Position numbers and translations under genes: made by a program. A DNA stretch of 64,000 nucleotides, from NCBI GenBank assembly GCA_026874595.1, contig CM049314.1, positions 57,832,300-57,896,299 on the forward strand. Direction: 5' to 3'. This DNA is from Sipunculus nudus (lineage: Eukaryota; Annelida; Sipuncula; Golfingiida; Sipunculidae). Under the pieces are notes generated by a model. It saw only the letters and a list, made by a program, of their open reading frames with translations. It searched no databases and had not been told where the DNA came from. Positions 47,221-58,577 of the stretch are shown here, piece after piece (position 1 is the stretch's first letter; each line of letters starts with the position of its first letter).

Positions 47221-47514
47221 AGGAATACATGAGAGAACAAACAAAGACGAGCATTATGTCCATCTCTTTAAGTCCGCATAGAATTATGATATGCAATGTA
47301 TGTAATATCAATGGGATCCTTAACTGCTCTTTGATGGAGAAAAGTGCTTTGCATGACATATCCTGCTTGACATGGACACAGGAAACAGCGTTGTTCCTCT
47401 TCATGAGATACTTTTAATTTGTTATTGACACACACGACCGCATTTTACGACCAGGTCCACAGGCATTGTCACAAGGGATGTACTTGGTGCAGTCCGTCCG
47501 TATAATCACGTTCG
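47221..47514 (-). pseudogene. Cysteine-rich (EGF- or TSP1-like) exon, apparently frameshifted
   Basis: After an acceptor (GTCTTACAG) the minus strand reads DCTKYIPCDNACGPGRKMRS, then meets a stop. A second frame, overlapping from near 47430, reads CVNNKLKVSHEEEQRCFLCP followed by CQAGYVM, which looks like the second half of an EGF-like module. The two would join with a one-base shift. A donor (TCCT followed by GTAAGT) is at 47220. Its position just upstream of the C-type lectin exon suggests one multi-domain gene. The domain call and the boundaries are tentative. Confidence 0.35.
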
Positions 47515-47698
47515 CTGTAAGACATAAGAATAAATATATTTTATTTGAGACAAATATGTTCAACACTAAAGAACAATAAAATTAAACATAGAAAATAATC
47601 TTGTTGTCGTTTGCCGTGAAACCACAACACTAAATGACAAAGTGCTGGATTTTTTTGCGCTTTACTTACCTTTTGCATGAAATATCATTCACAATGAA

Positions 47699-47921
47699 GG
47701 ATTATAATTGGCGATGCCATTCCATATCAGATACCTGCTAGATATCAAAGGTATTTGCGCATGGCGGCTAGCAAAATCGGGGTCTGGGCGTCCAATATAT
47801 GGTTTATAAGGATTATAATTGGCGATGCCATTCCATATCATATACCTGCTAGCTATCAAAGGTATTTGCGCATGGTGGCTAGTAAAATCAGGGTCTGGAC
47901 GTCCAATATATGGTTTCATCT
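47699..47921. repeat. Two-copy tandem duplication, unit 111 bp
   Basis: GGATTATAATTGGCGATGCC at 47699 recurs at 47810, and copies are over 90% alike to TCCAATATATGGTTT. The unit is a multiple of three, so the minus strand stays open across both copies, but nothing supports a gene. Confidence 0.9.
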
Positions 47922-48765
47922 CTCAGATTAATACTGTTTCACATATATTTTTTATAAACTTGAGTATTTAATCTATTTAAATCTGAAATTTGAAAATAAA
48001 AGCTTAAAAGTAAGGCATTCTTCTTGAAAAGTTTTAGGCTCCATTGTATTTACTTGCTTTTTTAAGTTGCAAGCAGTCCACCTCTGGTCAGCTGTGCCAG
48101 GGTTCCTGATTTGTTATAGGTCACTGGGGGACCCCCCCAACTCCTCTCAGCCGCTCCCTAGACAGTATTATGTAATAATTGTTTTTGTTTGTACTGTGTT
48201 TCCAAAATTGTAATGCAGTTTCAACTTCAATATACACATCTTTCTTGAACTAGAAAATATCCAGACGACTGGATCTCCCACCAAAAGGGAATGTAAAAAA
48301 TGTGTACACACACACCGCCACACACCCTCATAGTCACAGAATTCACCAAAGATAATAATGATCCACTTCATGCAAACTTTGCCAGAGAACCTTATCTGCT
48401 GCAAATACAGAATTGACCTATGTGAGAATCTTGTGTTTTGCCTTTTTATAGAATCTGAAACATGACAAAGATACCACATGTAGAAAAAAAATAAGAAAGC
48501 ACCTATCTCATCAAGTGATGAAAACAATAAAATATACTTGCCTTTATAATTAATAATGGGTTCTTGTAACACTTTGCATTGCAAATTAATGTTGGACAAT
48601 AAGTATAAAAATTCACGTATAAATCCCACGATCCATCAACCTGTGACCTAAACCTGTTCAGGCAAGCAGACCTTTAAGATATGCCTGCTAGCAAACGAGA
48701 CATGATTTTTAAGTGATTTTTTAAAAATCTTGCAATTGCATAAGAAATGTTTATGATTTCAAAAT
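47922..48765. other. Non-coding DNA
   Basis: The minus-strand open frame 48168-48629 (153 codons) starts near a plausible ATG but shows no domain or splice context. No gene can be supported. Confidence 0.35.
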
Positions 48766-49126
48766 TAAAAAAAAAGCAATAAAAATTAAGAATTCATAAA
48801 AAAAATCCAAATCGGAACCAAGTGGGAACAAAAGTCTATTCAGCTCTGGAGACCCGAAAGATGCACCTGCTATTATAAATATAAGTAGACCTCAGTGAAA
48901 CTTTTTGAGAAATAGTGTCGCATATGAAATGTAAAAATTGTGTATAAAAATTTCATAAAAAAAAAACAAAAATCATTCAATTGTAACCAAAACCTCATCA
49001 TCTCTGGAGACCTACAAGATGCACCTGCTACTACAAATATAAGTAGATCTGAGTAAAACTTTTCGAGATATCGCGTCGCATAACAACTTAGCTGATCTTT
49101 ATATCCCCCGCTCCGCTAAGGCGGGG
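48766..49126. repeat. Two-copy direct repeat (about 158 bp) ending in a GC hairpin
   Basis: The segment from CTCTGGAGACCCGAAAGATG to GTGTCGCATA (48844 onward) recurs from 49002 as CTCTGGAGACCTACAAGATG to GCGTCGCATA. The second copy is followed by CCCCGC at 49106-49111 and GCGGGG at 49121-49126, a six-base stem with a nine-base loop. Confidence 0.75.
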
Positions 49127-49159
49127 AATAAATGGCAATTCAAGGAGTAAAAGCATTGA

Positions 49160-50140
49160 TGTAATAATAAAAGAGGATCTAATGAACATTTTTTCATTAT
49201 TGTCCTGCCTCAGAATATGGGAAATAAAGCTTTGTTTGTGCGGTATGTATATGCAGAGGTTTGTTATTCTCACCATTCCCCCTTTCCTTGCATATTAAAT
49301 TAAAAAAAGTATTTATACAAAGATCTAATGAAACATATTCTTGCCTTAGGAGTATTGGACATAAAGTGATCAACCCTGTCTGTCCATCATCTCTGTTATC
49401 ATTAAATATATATTAATTATGAACTTTTTTCCTATACCCACTGTTGAAATAACTTTCATAGGCTGTTAAATGTGGATTTAAGTTATTGAAATGTGAAGTT
49501 TGAAAGCAACCTGTATATTCAGATGTTTAATATTGCAAATGTATACAATTTATAAATTTTACATCGAATTGATGTGATAAAAAAAAGTATAATTGAAACT
49601 TCAAATATTATCTTCCAGCCTCAGCATAATTGGAATAAAGTGATCAGCTTTGTTTGTCTACTAGTCTATCTCTACATTTTTAAATATTCAAATATTCAGT
49701 AATTGAGGATGATTTTTTTTATCCTGTAAGCACATTTAAATAATTTAAAAAAGTTAAAAAAAAATTAGAAAAGATTAAATATCCTGTATGTATAAATTTT
49801 GTACCTCCCATCATTGCACCCCCAACCCATTCCCATTATTGCAACTGTAAACATTTGATAAAATAATAAATAAATATATTATTTAAATATATTATTAACA
49901 TAAATCTAACTGAACAAAAGTGTAACCGGCTGAACTTTCAACATTAGGAAACAGATGGTCTGATAAAAATATTATTTTCAAGAATTTCTTACTCATCGAT
50001 TAAATCCAATCATATCAACCAACCATGGCCTATATAACCTCTTCCTCTCAGACTTTATTTCCATTTGATATTATTCTAAATTTCTACCTTCAAGATCAAC
50101 TTCAGCTGAGCACATCGACACATGGGTCCCTTGTTTAAGG
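49160..50140. repeat. Degenerate tandem repeat ending in a dispersed-repeat end
   Basis: Related phrases recur at about 49195 (CTGCCTCAGAATATGGGAAA), 49340 (TTGCCTTAGGAGTATTGGAC) and 49612 (TTCCAGCCTCAGCATAATTG), each followed by an ATAAAG(C/T) block and TTTGT(T/C)TGT(C/G). The stretch closes with CAGCTGAGCACATCGACACA and GGGTCCCTTGTTT at 50104-50137, like the right end of the 25843-27105 repeat. Confidence 0.55.
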
Positions 50141-52088
50141 ATGGCCTAAAGTGTTAGCCTGACTGTAAAAAAATAATAATTAGAAGAGACAAGGAAACCA
50201 AGCCGGTACCTAAGATTCAATCAAAGCATAAAAGGCAATATCGATCTATCGTAAGCTCCAGCAATCTTAAATCAAAAGAATAAAAGTACCGAATTTTCAG
50301 CAATTTTAAGGGGAAGCGGTAACTATAGGTATCTACAACTGATGATAAATTCATAAAACCGACACATTTGACAGGATTGTAGCTATCTATTGAGACCAAA
50401 TTTGTTATAATATCTTTTGTATTCATGAAGTTATTCACTTAATGATTTTGAAAAGTCGATTCAGCTTAAAGTGTTGATTTTCATTTAGGGTTACTACAGT
50501 CAGTAGCGGATAACTATGACTAAGCTACGACTTTTGACCAGTTATCATGCCAAAATATCATCTATAGACATAGACTTTGAAAAAATCTACTTAAGTTTCG
50601 CCACCGATATGTGGGAAATTAGCGCTGGGCCCGTGAACTGATTTACGTGTTTCGTACACGCAACGGTGAATGCGGCGAACAGGGTATAGACTTGTGATGT
50701 GGAAAAGTAAAAAAAGAAAAAAAAAAAAAAATTCAGAGGCCTAACCTGGACAAAGATAGTGTGTCAATGGTATTAACTTTTGAAAATATCTTCCTACTCA
50801 CGAATTTGCTGATTCTTTTGTAAACAGTCGTTGACTTATTAAATAATCAGTGCCAAAAGGTATTAGTTGACTATTCTAAATACTCTTTAAATATTTGCTA
50901 CAATTATACATCTGTTTTAATCCGATGATAAGTCCGTGTTGACAAATACAGCATCAGATAATCCACCTATCTTATTTCACGCCATGAAGACCATTTTTTT
51001 GTTTACGGATTTCTTTGGCATTATAAGGCATAAGCCTTAAACACAGAACTTCTGCGCCTGACAGTGGAAATGTGACGACTTTTAGATTGATTAACTTACA
51101 TGTTATTATACAAGCTATCTAAGCTTCCTCTTCAGGTGGAAGATCTATTAGTCCTATGGTTGTCTATTTCAAAGACGCTTTTAAGGGCGAATATTTGAAA
51201 CTCTCATATCAGAGGTTATTATGACCAACGGTTATAGCACGTGAACCCCTTTTAATATATTCTTGCTATTTTCAATATGACCATGACAGTTACCTTCAGG
51301 GTTTAGAATGAATGACAATTTCAATCAACATTATCCATTTTCTCCATATTTATCTTGATGTCAACGTATGTTGTAACTTTACATAAGACGTAATTCTTTT
51401 TTCTTCCTTCAGAAGAGAGAAGCAAATATGACTGCTTAACGAAATGATTATGACGTAGTGGCCGGTACCTGCCAGTAAAAAACTCGAGACAGGTTGACAC
51501 AAAACAGGTTAATTTCATCATGGCTACTCCAGCTTTTCACACACCTGCATACATGCCGCCCTCTGGAGGTAGCGTAAATATTCGGTAATACTGTAAATCA
51601 TATATTGTTATCAAACATATAAAGCTATAACAAAAATAATAGTTGAAAATATTCTGCTCGGTTCGACTATATTAATAAGGACATTTTTAAATCCTCTTAC
51701 AAAATGCTCCCTAAATGAGTCTTAATGTTGACTTCCACAATCCCTATGGTCACTCTAAAATGCCGTGTGCATTATATTTCTACTAGCTAGAGTAAAATAA
51801 AATATCTATATCATTTGTCAGGTCAATATGGCATGGCCTTATTTTGTTTATATATATTTGCTCACAATGAAAAGAATGAATTATTAAAGATAAAATATTC
51901 AGAATATTGTCTAATAATAAGTGGTTTTTAGAGATTGAAATGCAAAAATGTTAATTATTTCCGTATTTGTATAGATTTACATTCGTGTTTCAAGTTATAG
52001 CATATAAAGCGGACAATATGTAATATGCAACGGTGGACATCAACTGAAAATGACTTTAATATAGAATAAGCTTCATTTTTCCGACACT
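50141..52088. other. Non-coding DNA
   Basis: No open frame with recognisable content. An A run lies near 50718-50732. Confidence 0.4.
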
Positions 52089-52824
52089 TTACACGTCTGT
52101 CGTCTTCGCTGGCGTTTCGCAAATGGCTCCTGCATATTTTTCCTTGCATGGACGGTCATTCCAGGCCCATTAAAAATCCCCCAAGTGTTGCAGACAATCT
52201 CTTTTGAATTCGTAATTGTCTGTTTGCCCTGGATACCAGTTTACATGGGAAAATGTTACACCAAACGTTCTCCAGATCTAGTTTCCTTCCTTTTTTTGTG
52301 TCAGTCCCTCCGGTCCAATATCCCCAGTGTCTAATGTTGAATAATACTGTATATGGGTAAACTATAATATTGCTTTAAAGTATAATAGTCCATTCGTTTA
52401 TTTGAAGTAATTTAAATAGTAACGCCTGGTTAGCATTCAAAAGCTTTCATAAAGCTTAACTAAATATCATGTATGTATAACGTATGTACTTGAACACATT
52501 TCAATTTAAATAATGAATAAAATCGTGTTAATTAGACGTTTACAGTCCGTCATTTAAGAAAATGAATATTAATGGAAAAATCAAAACGGGATTCACCTGG
52601 CTTCTGAAGCTTTGGGTTGTGAATTATGGTCTCATAGAGAAGATCATTTTCACTCTTTGTTTCTATGTTGACTAAATATCCATTCCCTTTGTTACACAAT
52701 ATTTTGGCGGAGTCCCACGTTTTCCATAATCGGATGAATATGTAACAGGACGCCTTATTCAGATTTGACATTTTGCATGTTGTTCCTCGATGCAAGTAGG
52801 AATATCCAGCGGGACACTCATTAT
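52089..52824 (-). pseudogene. C-type lectin-like pseudogene, two exons
   Basis: Exon one, minus strand 52824-52597, sits between an AG acceptor and a GTGAAT donor and reads ECPAGYSYLHRG, then SCYIFIRLWKTWDSAKILC and GNGYLVNIETKSENDLLYE: a clear first half of a C-type lectin domain. Exon two, about 52345-52089, carries the second half (YWTGGTDTKK, VNWYPGQTDN, the final WNDRPC and AICETP) and a terminal stop. It has one extra base near 52295, a TAG in place of a conserved tryptophan, and a TAA before WAWND. The W-Y-P-G-Q-T-D-N stretch sits where many family members have the E-P-N or Q-P-D sugar-binding triplet. The two cysteine pairs are otherwise kept, so decay looks recent. Confidence 0.8.
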
Positions 52825-52873
52825 CTATTTAGGTGCAAACAACTAGAGTTGAAGTTATACCCTGTTATGCATT

Positions 52874-54730
52874 GTGCCTTTCATTACAATGCCATACAAA
52901 AATCGTTCAATGTTAATGGTTAATCTTGTCATTCAAGATATACTGTCTGAAGCCAACAAGTTAACCCAAGCAGGACAGCATGGCAACAGTTTCAAAGATG
53001 ATGCTATCATTAATTTACAAGTTAATATCAACAAAAGAGGGGTCAAGCAAGGAAATTTTAAGATACTATTTGACAGAAAAGGTAAAGCTGAGCCTGTGAA
53101 ACTCAATAAAGATGATGCATTTGTAATCATTTATCCATCACCAGGACCAAATTTTCCTCATGTTTTAAACAAAGTCTGTACAGATAGGAAAATAAAGTAC
53201 TCACTAGGGCATCATGTACAAAGTTAAATCTGCGAATGGAATATCCTGAAAAAGAGCTTGTTAGTTTGATTTGGTTGAATTACTTCAAGATGATTGAAAT
53301 TCTAAACAAGGACCCTGAGCCACAGCTGCTACCAGGGAAAATGGAAGGATCACTCAGAGCTGACGACTATCAATGGGGGTATACTCGGGATGACTGTCAA
53401 AATTACTTGCATCATGCTGAGCTTTTTTATCAACTATTCTGGTTGAAATATGGTAGTAAAAATTTGACACCTTACATGATTAATTAATTGACCATGCACC
53501 CACACTGATGAGATCTTTGCCATTTCCAATCAGTAGATTTCAGTCAGAAGGAGGGGAACATGCGAATTATGACCACAATAGGTTTTATTACCAACATACA
53601 ACTCGGCATGGTGGTCGATTCAAAGTGGACCCAATTTTGGCCGTTTTCAGAAACATGTGGAAACGTTTGTGCTATACCGTGTATGAACAAAAAGATGACT
53701 GTGAAACAGCCCTGGAGATTTTCAGGTCCGTTGCCTTATTCAAAGAAGAGCATGTTGCAGCTGCTGTGCTTCAAAAGAACAACAGAAGATTTCTGGTTCT
53801 GCAGAAGTTGAAGAAACTGGGATTCATTTGCCATTGATAACAGAAGCACAGGCAATTGTGAGCAAGTGTGCAGTTTCTGTCATGTGTGACTGGATTTCAA
53901 AATTAAGCATCACTTATTATGGACCCAAACTACCATTTGAAGGAGAAATATTTGTCCTTTTTGGACAAATTCCACAATTTGGTAAAAAGTATGTGAAGTC
54001 AGAATTTATCAGTCTCATTAAACAGTAAGGAGGAAGAGTTACTGACAAATTACCAGGCTCAGGCAAAGCTGAAACAAAAAAGAAGTTTATTGTTCTTGCA
54101 GACAAAATTACTGCTTTTAAAGGAAAAGTACCTAGTGTCATCAGGCAGGCAGCAAGGAAAAACTTCAAGGTGCTTATATTTTCATATGTGATGGACAAGA
54201 TTTAGAGTGGGACAAGTATTGATTCCAAACACTATGAAATAAACTTGCCAAGCCACCTTTGAGCTCTTCCAGGGATACAAGTCCGCAGACAGCACTTTAA
54301 CACAAGAAAATCATTGTTATCCACTGTTAAAGCAGCCAGAAGAAAAAAAAAACAAACATGATAATCTTGAGGCTCAGGTTACAAAGAAGCTTTGTAGGGG
54401 TGTCCCAAAACATGCAACACTTTATTATGTACACAAAAAAGAGGAGAACTGTGCAAGAAAAACAAAATGAGTTTCAAGAAGTCAACAAATTTGTTTGTTA
54501 ATTTGTTTGATGAATACAGACAGCTCACAAAGGAACAAAAAGTCCAGAATTACTTGGAATGGGAAGAAACTAAAGAAAGAATCCAAATGCAACGTGAACG
54601 TTTAAAAGCTAAACTTCAGGCGGTTAAGAATTACAATAGGACAGACAATTATGCAGAGCCAAGAAAAACAGGAATCTTTAATTTTACAGCAGTCCATCAT
54701 GAGAGTCAGTTAAAAATTAGAAATACCTAA
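52874..54730 (+). pseudogene. Decayed intronless cassette with a BRCT-like segment
   Basis: Five consecutive plus-strand open frames (52874-53227, 53236-53487, 53508-53837, 53828-54028, 54467-54730) look like one ancient protein broken by stops and shifts. The early part is uncharacterised. Frames two and three have motifs GYTRDDCQNYLHHAELF and GGEHANYDHNRFYYQHTTRH. After a stop at 54026-54028 the fourth frame continues as GGRVTDKLPGSGK, then KKFIVLADKITAFK and KVLIFSYVMD. Together with FVLFGQIPQFGKKYV this has the strand-GGR-helix order of a BRCT domain. The end is a lysine- and glutamate-rich coiled region. No introns are seen, which fits a retrocopy or a transposon-derived gene. I cannot name the parent. 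Confidence 0.55.
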
Positions 54731-56689
54731 AAATTAATAATTTACTATGTTCAAAAGCAGCAATCTTGTTATTTCAACTGCATACAAAAACAATACTGAC
54801 CAACATATGATTGCCTATTTTTAGCCTGTTTATTTCTTATTAAATATGAACAATCTGTAAATATCTGTTTCATGAAAATTGAAACACTTCTTAAAATAAG
54901 ATCATCTTCTACATTACATGGGCAAAATACAGGGATACCTGTATGCAGGCATTGTTGGCTGTTTTAAAGCCAATGCATCGAAAGGTTACATCAATCATTG
55001 TATACATATTTTAGTTCAAACTTTAGGCTTTAAAAGAACCTTCATCAGAGCAGTTTTGGCTGAAATAAATGTTTCTGTTAAAGACAGTTTGATGGTATGG
55101 TGTATGGTTGCTAATTAATTTGCAGATCCAGATTCTTGAGCAATATTGGTATAACTAAGTGCATTAATATTTTAAGTAGGATTAGCTATGTCAGTGGAAG
55201 CTAAATTACAAGACATAATGTAGCTTCATGTATATGATATAGACATTTTTGCTTGGATGGTAGCGGGGGGGGGGGGGGGTAATATTATCATCATAGAAAA
55301 AGGACTTAGACTGAACATGAATCATACCTGCAATATTGTGGTTTTTAACCAGACATAATATGCATGGGAATAGTACACGTGCTCCAAAACACGATCCATG
55401 CAGATACTGTTTGTATTGGATCCCCCCCCACATCCCCATTCTCAAACCAAGCATGATGTATGAGCTCTAATAATTTACTTATGTTGATACCAGTGATTTC
55501 TGTGTATTCAGCATGCAATTGTAGTAGCTAGTGGCATGTAGTAATGGTTGTTATCCCCAGTTATAACCTATTACTGTGTGTATAACAGTTGGTAAAACGT
55601 AATGATATTTGTAATTCACTGTGATAATGCACCAGAATATTGAATAATATGCAAAGAAATTGTTTGTGTGGTTTATGTGTGTACAAGCTTTCTGTACATG
55701 GTCATTTTTTGCAATGTTCCTCCTAAAATAAGGCCATTATTATCCTATTACAATTCTAGCATATTGGAAGCGTATATATTTAGACGCAGGCCATGTGGGG
55801 AAACATCAGAAAATTATGTTTGAATATAAGCTTGAAGTTGTGTGAGAAGGCAGCCATTTAAATATCAAAACTGCATAAATGTTAAATGTCTAGGCATGAT
55901 TTGTTAAAATGTGACCAAGAGTTGCCTTAATGCATGCAATGTCTTAAATTCATGCCTTTTTTTACACATATTTGTAACAGATGGTAGGAAAGGATTCTAT
56001 ATAGATTAATAATACACATACAGGAGAGGAATACAGATACTGTTTGGTACGGTAACTTTGACGTCACAGAACTATAAATTTACCCGCCGTGCAAAATTCA
56101 AAAGCAGGGTACCTGACGAAGCCCGATAAACGGTCATTTTCTAATTTATAAGCTTTGTTGCCAAAAATATTTTCATATGGATGTTGCACAATTGTAAAAA
56201 AGCCATCTCTCATCAATACGTGCGAATTAGCAGATATCTAAAAATATCGTTTCAGTTCACTTTTTAAGAGGCGTCCAAATGTAAATCGGACATCCCGGGT
56301 AAGAAGTAACCCGTTTATGCTCAGATGGGCGTTTTGGGTACCATGCAATTTATGTTGTACAAGGGAATGAATATTTAGGATTCCATACCTCATTTTAGTA
56401 TGGTACATTCATAATTTACGTGTAAGTTCTTAGTAAATGATAACTGGATAATGTCAGTATATTCGTATGCAGGGTTGGGTCTTAAAGAAAAAAATTGACC
56501 TTAGGTCTTGACCTTAGTTTATTTAATCATTGCCTATTTTATGTGCATTTTATTCGAACAGAAATTAAGGATTATTCTTTCGAAAAACAGGTCAGTAAAT
56601 TAATGATTCTCAGAGTTATGTACTTATCATGTGACTATTGGCCCGTTCACGCATAAACACAGAGTAACCAGTGATAGTATGACAATGGA
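54731..56689. other. Non-coding DNA
   Basis: Contains a G run at 55265-55279 and short open frames without content. No gene seen. Confidence 0.4.
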
Positions 56690-56935
56690 TGTCCTCGAGA
56701 GCACCTCATTATTTTCTGGCTTTAATCGAACCTGAAACCGCGGGACCGAATCGATGCAATAAGGGCAATCTATTTTGATTTATGTATCATTAACACGTTC
56801 AGAGAACAGTGCTTAAATGAGGAATCTATCCACCTTTTGTAGATTTATCTATGCTCTCTTGTTTAAGCAAAATCTACCGTCATATATAGTCAAAATTATC
56901 CCGACAATAAATACACAAGCACATTAGACACTATT
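56690..56935 (+). pseudogene. 3'-end relic of an LRR-Ig receptor copy
   Basis: ATTTTCTGGCTTTAAT followed by ACCTGAAACCGCGGGACC matches the last codons and start of the 3' UTR of the complete gene (from about 59857). Further down, TTTAAGCAAAATCTACCGTC and CAAAATTATCCCGACAATAA match 60159-60207. Nothing upstream of about 56690 matches the receptor, so the coding body has been lost. It lies about 1.9 kb upstream of the complete copy. Confidence 0.75.
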
Positions 56936-57599
56936 ATAATAATAGATACTGATGATCTGTTGCAGAAACCAAGTTGTACTATGGCGACCTGGCTTCCTGC
57001 CATATAAAAATATTTTAAAAAAATCTCATTAGTATTGTTTCTGTAAGACATTCCCTTTATGGCATTCAATTTGAAAGCAGATACGAAAGCAGCTGATCAT
57101 GCCACATTTGTATCCAAGATTAAAAAAAAATTCCAACAATCTTGTTAGTGTAGAAAATAAATCAGTACTTGTTTTGGTATAAAGCTATGTGTGCTTTTAC
57201 TAATTAAATGTATGGCACTTATATATACAAATATATAAGAATATGTAAAAGGGTAATGCCCGAATGTACAATATCGTGAACATATTTAGTCAAGTTACCG
57301 AAAAAACCGACATAGTAAGCTTGCACTTTAGAATGAGGCAATACACCTTCATTTTAATTACTCACGTAAAACCATCTTTAAATTCACAGTTTTCATAAAG
57401 TCTCTTTAAGAATGGCGATATCCCGGTAATTTGGTCACTGTTACAGACTAAAAAGGGAATCCTATGTTTTGATATGTTCGAAAAAGGACTGTATTTGATA
57501 GCATATGCTTGATGTAGGCCTGAGCACTTGTAAAAGTGATTTATTTCCAGGCATATTGCTATAGTCCTAGAGTCCTAGATGTTTGATATATAAACAAGG

Positions 57600-58050
57600 T
57601 GAATGTGCCGACCTAATGGGATTACAATGTCCTATGGAACAGTTTATACCCTGTTGGTGATCGCTACACTGAAGATCCATTTATACATGTATCTGCCTAT
57701 TTTACTTTTGTTACACCTAAACGAATTGTGTTCGTAACGTCACAGAACATGACTAGTCTAATATGTAACTGTTTTGAGGATATAAAATTAATGTATTTTT
57801 TTATAACGCAAGTGAAAGTTTGACTGATCCATATTGATAAAATATTGAAACACACAGAAATAAATGAATCAGGTCACGGACGAAGTAACTCGAATATACA
57901 AAAACTAGCCAACATTAAGCACTAAACAAGTCAAATTTAGACACAGCCTCATTGTATGAACATTCTAACACAACCTGAATTCAAAATTAGAGACCCATTA
58001 GAAATAAAGATGTTTTCTGACTTCAAGGTTAACATTCAATGTCAGACCGT
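57600..58050 (+). repeat. Duplicated upstream region of the LRR-Ig receptor, copy 1
   Basis: GTGCCGACCTAATGGGATTA to CTGCCTA (57606-57700) is repeated at 60769-60862. ACGTCACAGAACATGACTAG to the ACATTAAGCACTAA stretch (57739-57925) is repeated at 63076-63280. This segment precedes the complete gene at 58578, so the promoter was duplicated with the gene. Confidence 0.8.
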
Positions 58051-58215
58051 TTTGACATAATTCTTGTTTTTTTTTGCGGTCAATTGATCAAATCAGAAGA
58101 TAATCCAAGAAAACACTAATTCAAACAGTCTTGTGATATTCAACTGGATTTATAATGGATATACATGAATCGTTTGCAGAAACCCAGTGGTTTTTAAATT
58201 CGATGAAAAGGGCTC

Positions 58216-58222
58216 TATATAA
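58216..58222 (+). promoter_or_regulatory. Possible TATA box
   Basis: TATATAA in a non-microsatellite context (GGGCTCTATATAATCTGC), about 355 bases before the receptor ATG. It is a plausible core promoter if the 5' UTR is a few hundred bases, but it rests on a single weak motif. Confidence 0.2.
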
Positions 58223-58577
58223 TCTGCATCTGACTGATGTAAAAGTGATTATTCAAAGCCATTTTCTGCTGATGGTCTCGTTGTTTGTACAATAATATTA
58301 AACTTAGTGAAGGCGGTTATAATAAAGTATGGTTAACAATCAACATCTGTCACACCATGGTTTAGGTCATCCCACGGAAGACTTAATGTGCGACGATTTC
58401 ATGCAAATATACACGGTCTGAAAGACGTAAAACCAGTCAGTAAATACAGGATCATCAAATCTATTTACTTAACATATGACTATCATTACCATTGTTTGCG
58501 TGTCATTTAGCAATGGAAATATAGGCAGGAAAATCCTTGATTGTTGACGGAAACTTGGATTGATACTCACGCTTAGG

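Noticed and set aside
47689-47919. 76-codon minus-strand open frame of two 37-residue repeats
   Set aside because: Direct consequence of a 111-bp tandem duplication; no domain or splice support.
48168-48629. 153-codon minus-strand open frame
   Set aside because: Composition resembles the AT-rich background and no domain or exon structure could be supported.
58560-58577. Upstream extension of the complete receptor to a TTG codon
   Set aside because: TTG is not a normal eukaryotic start; the ATG at 58578 begins a typical signal peptide.
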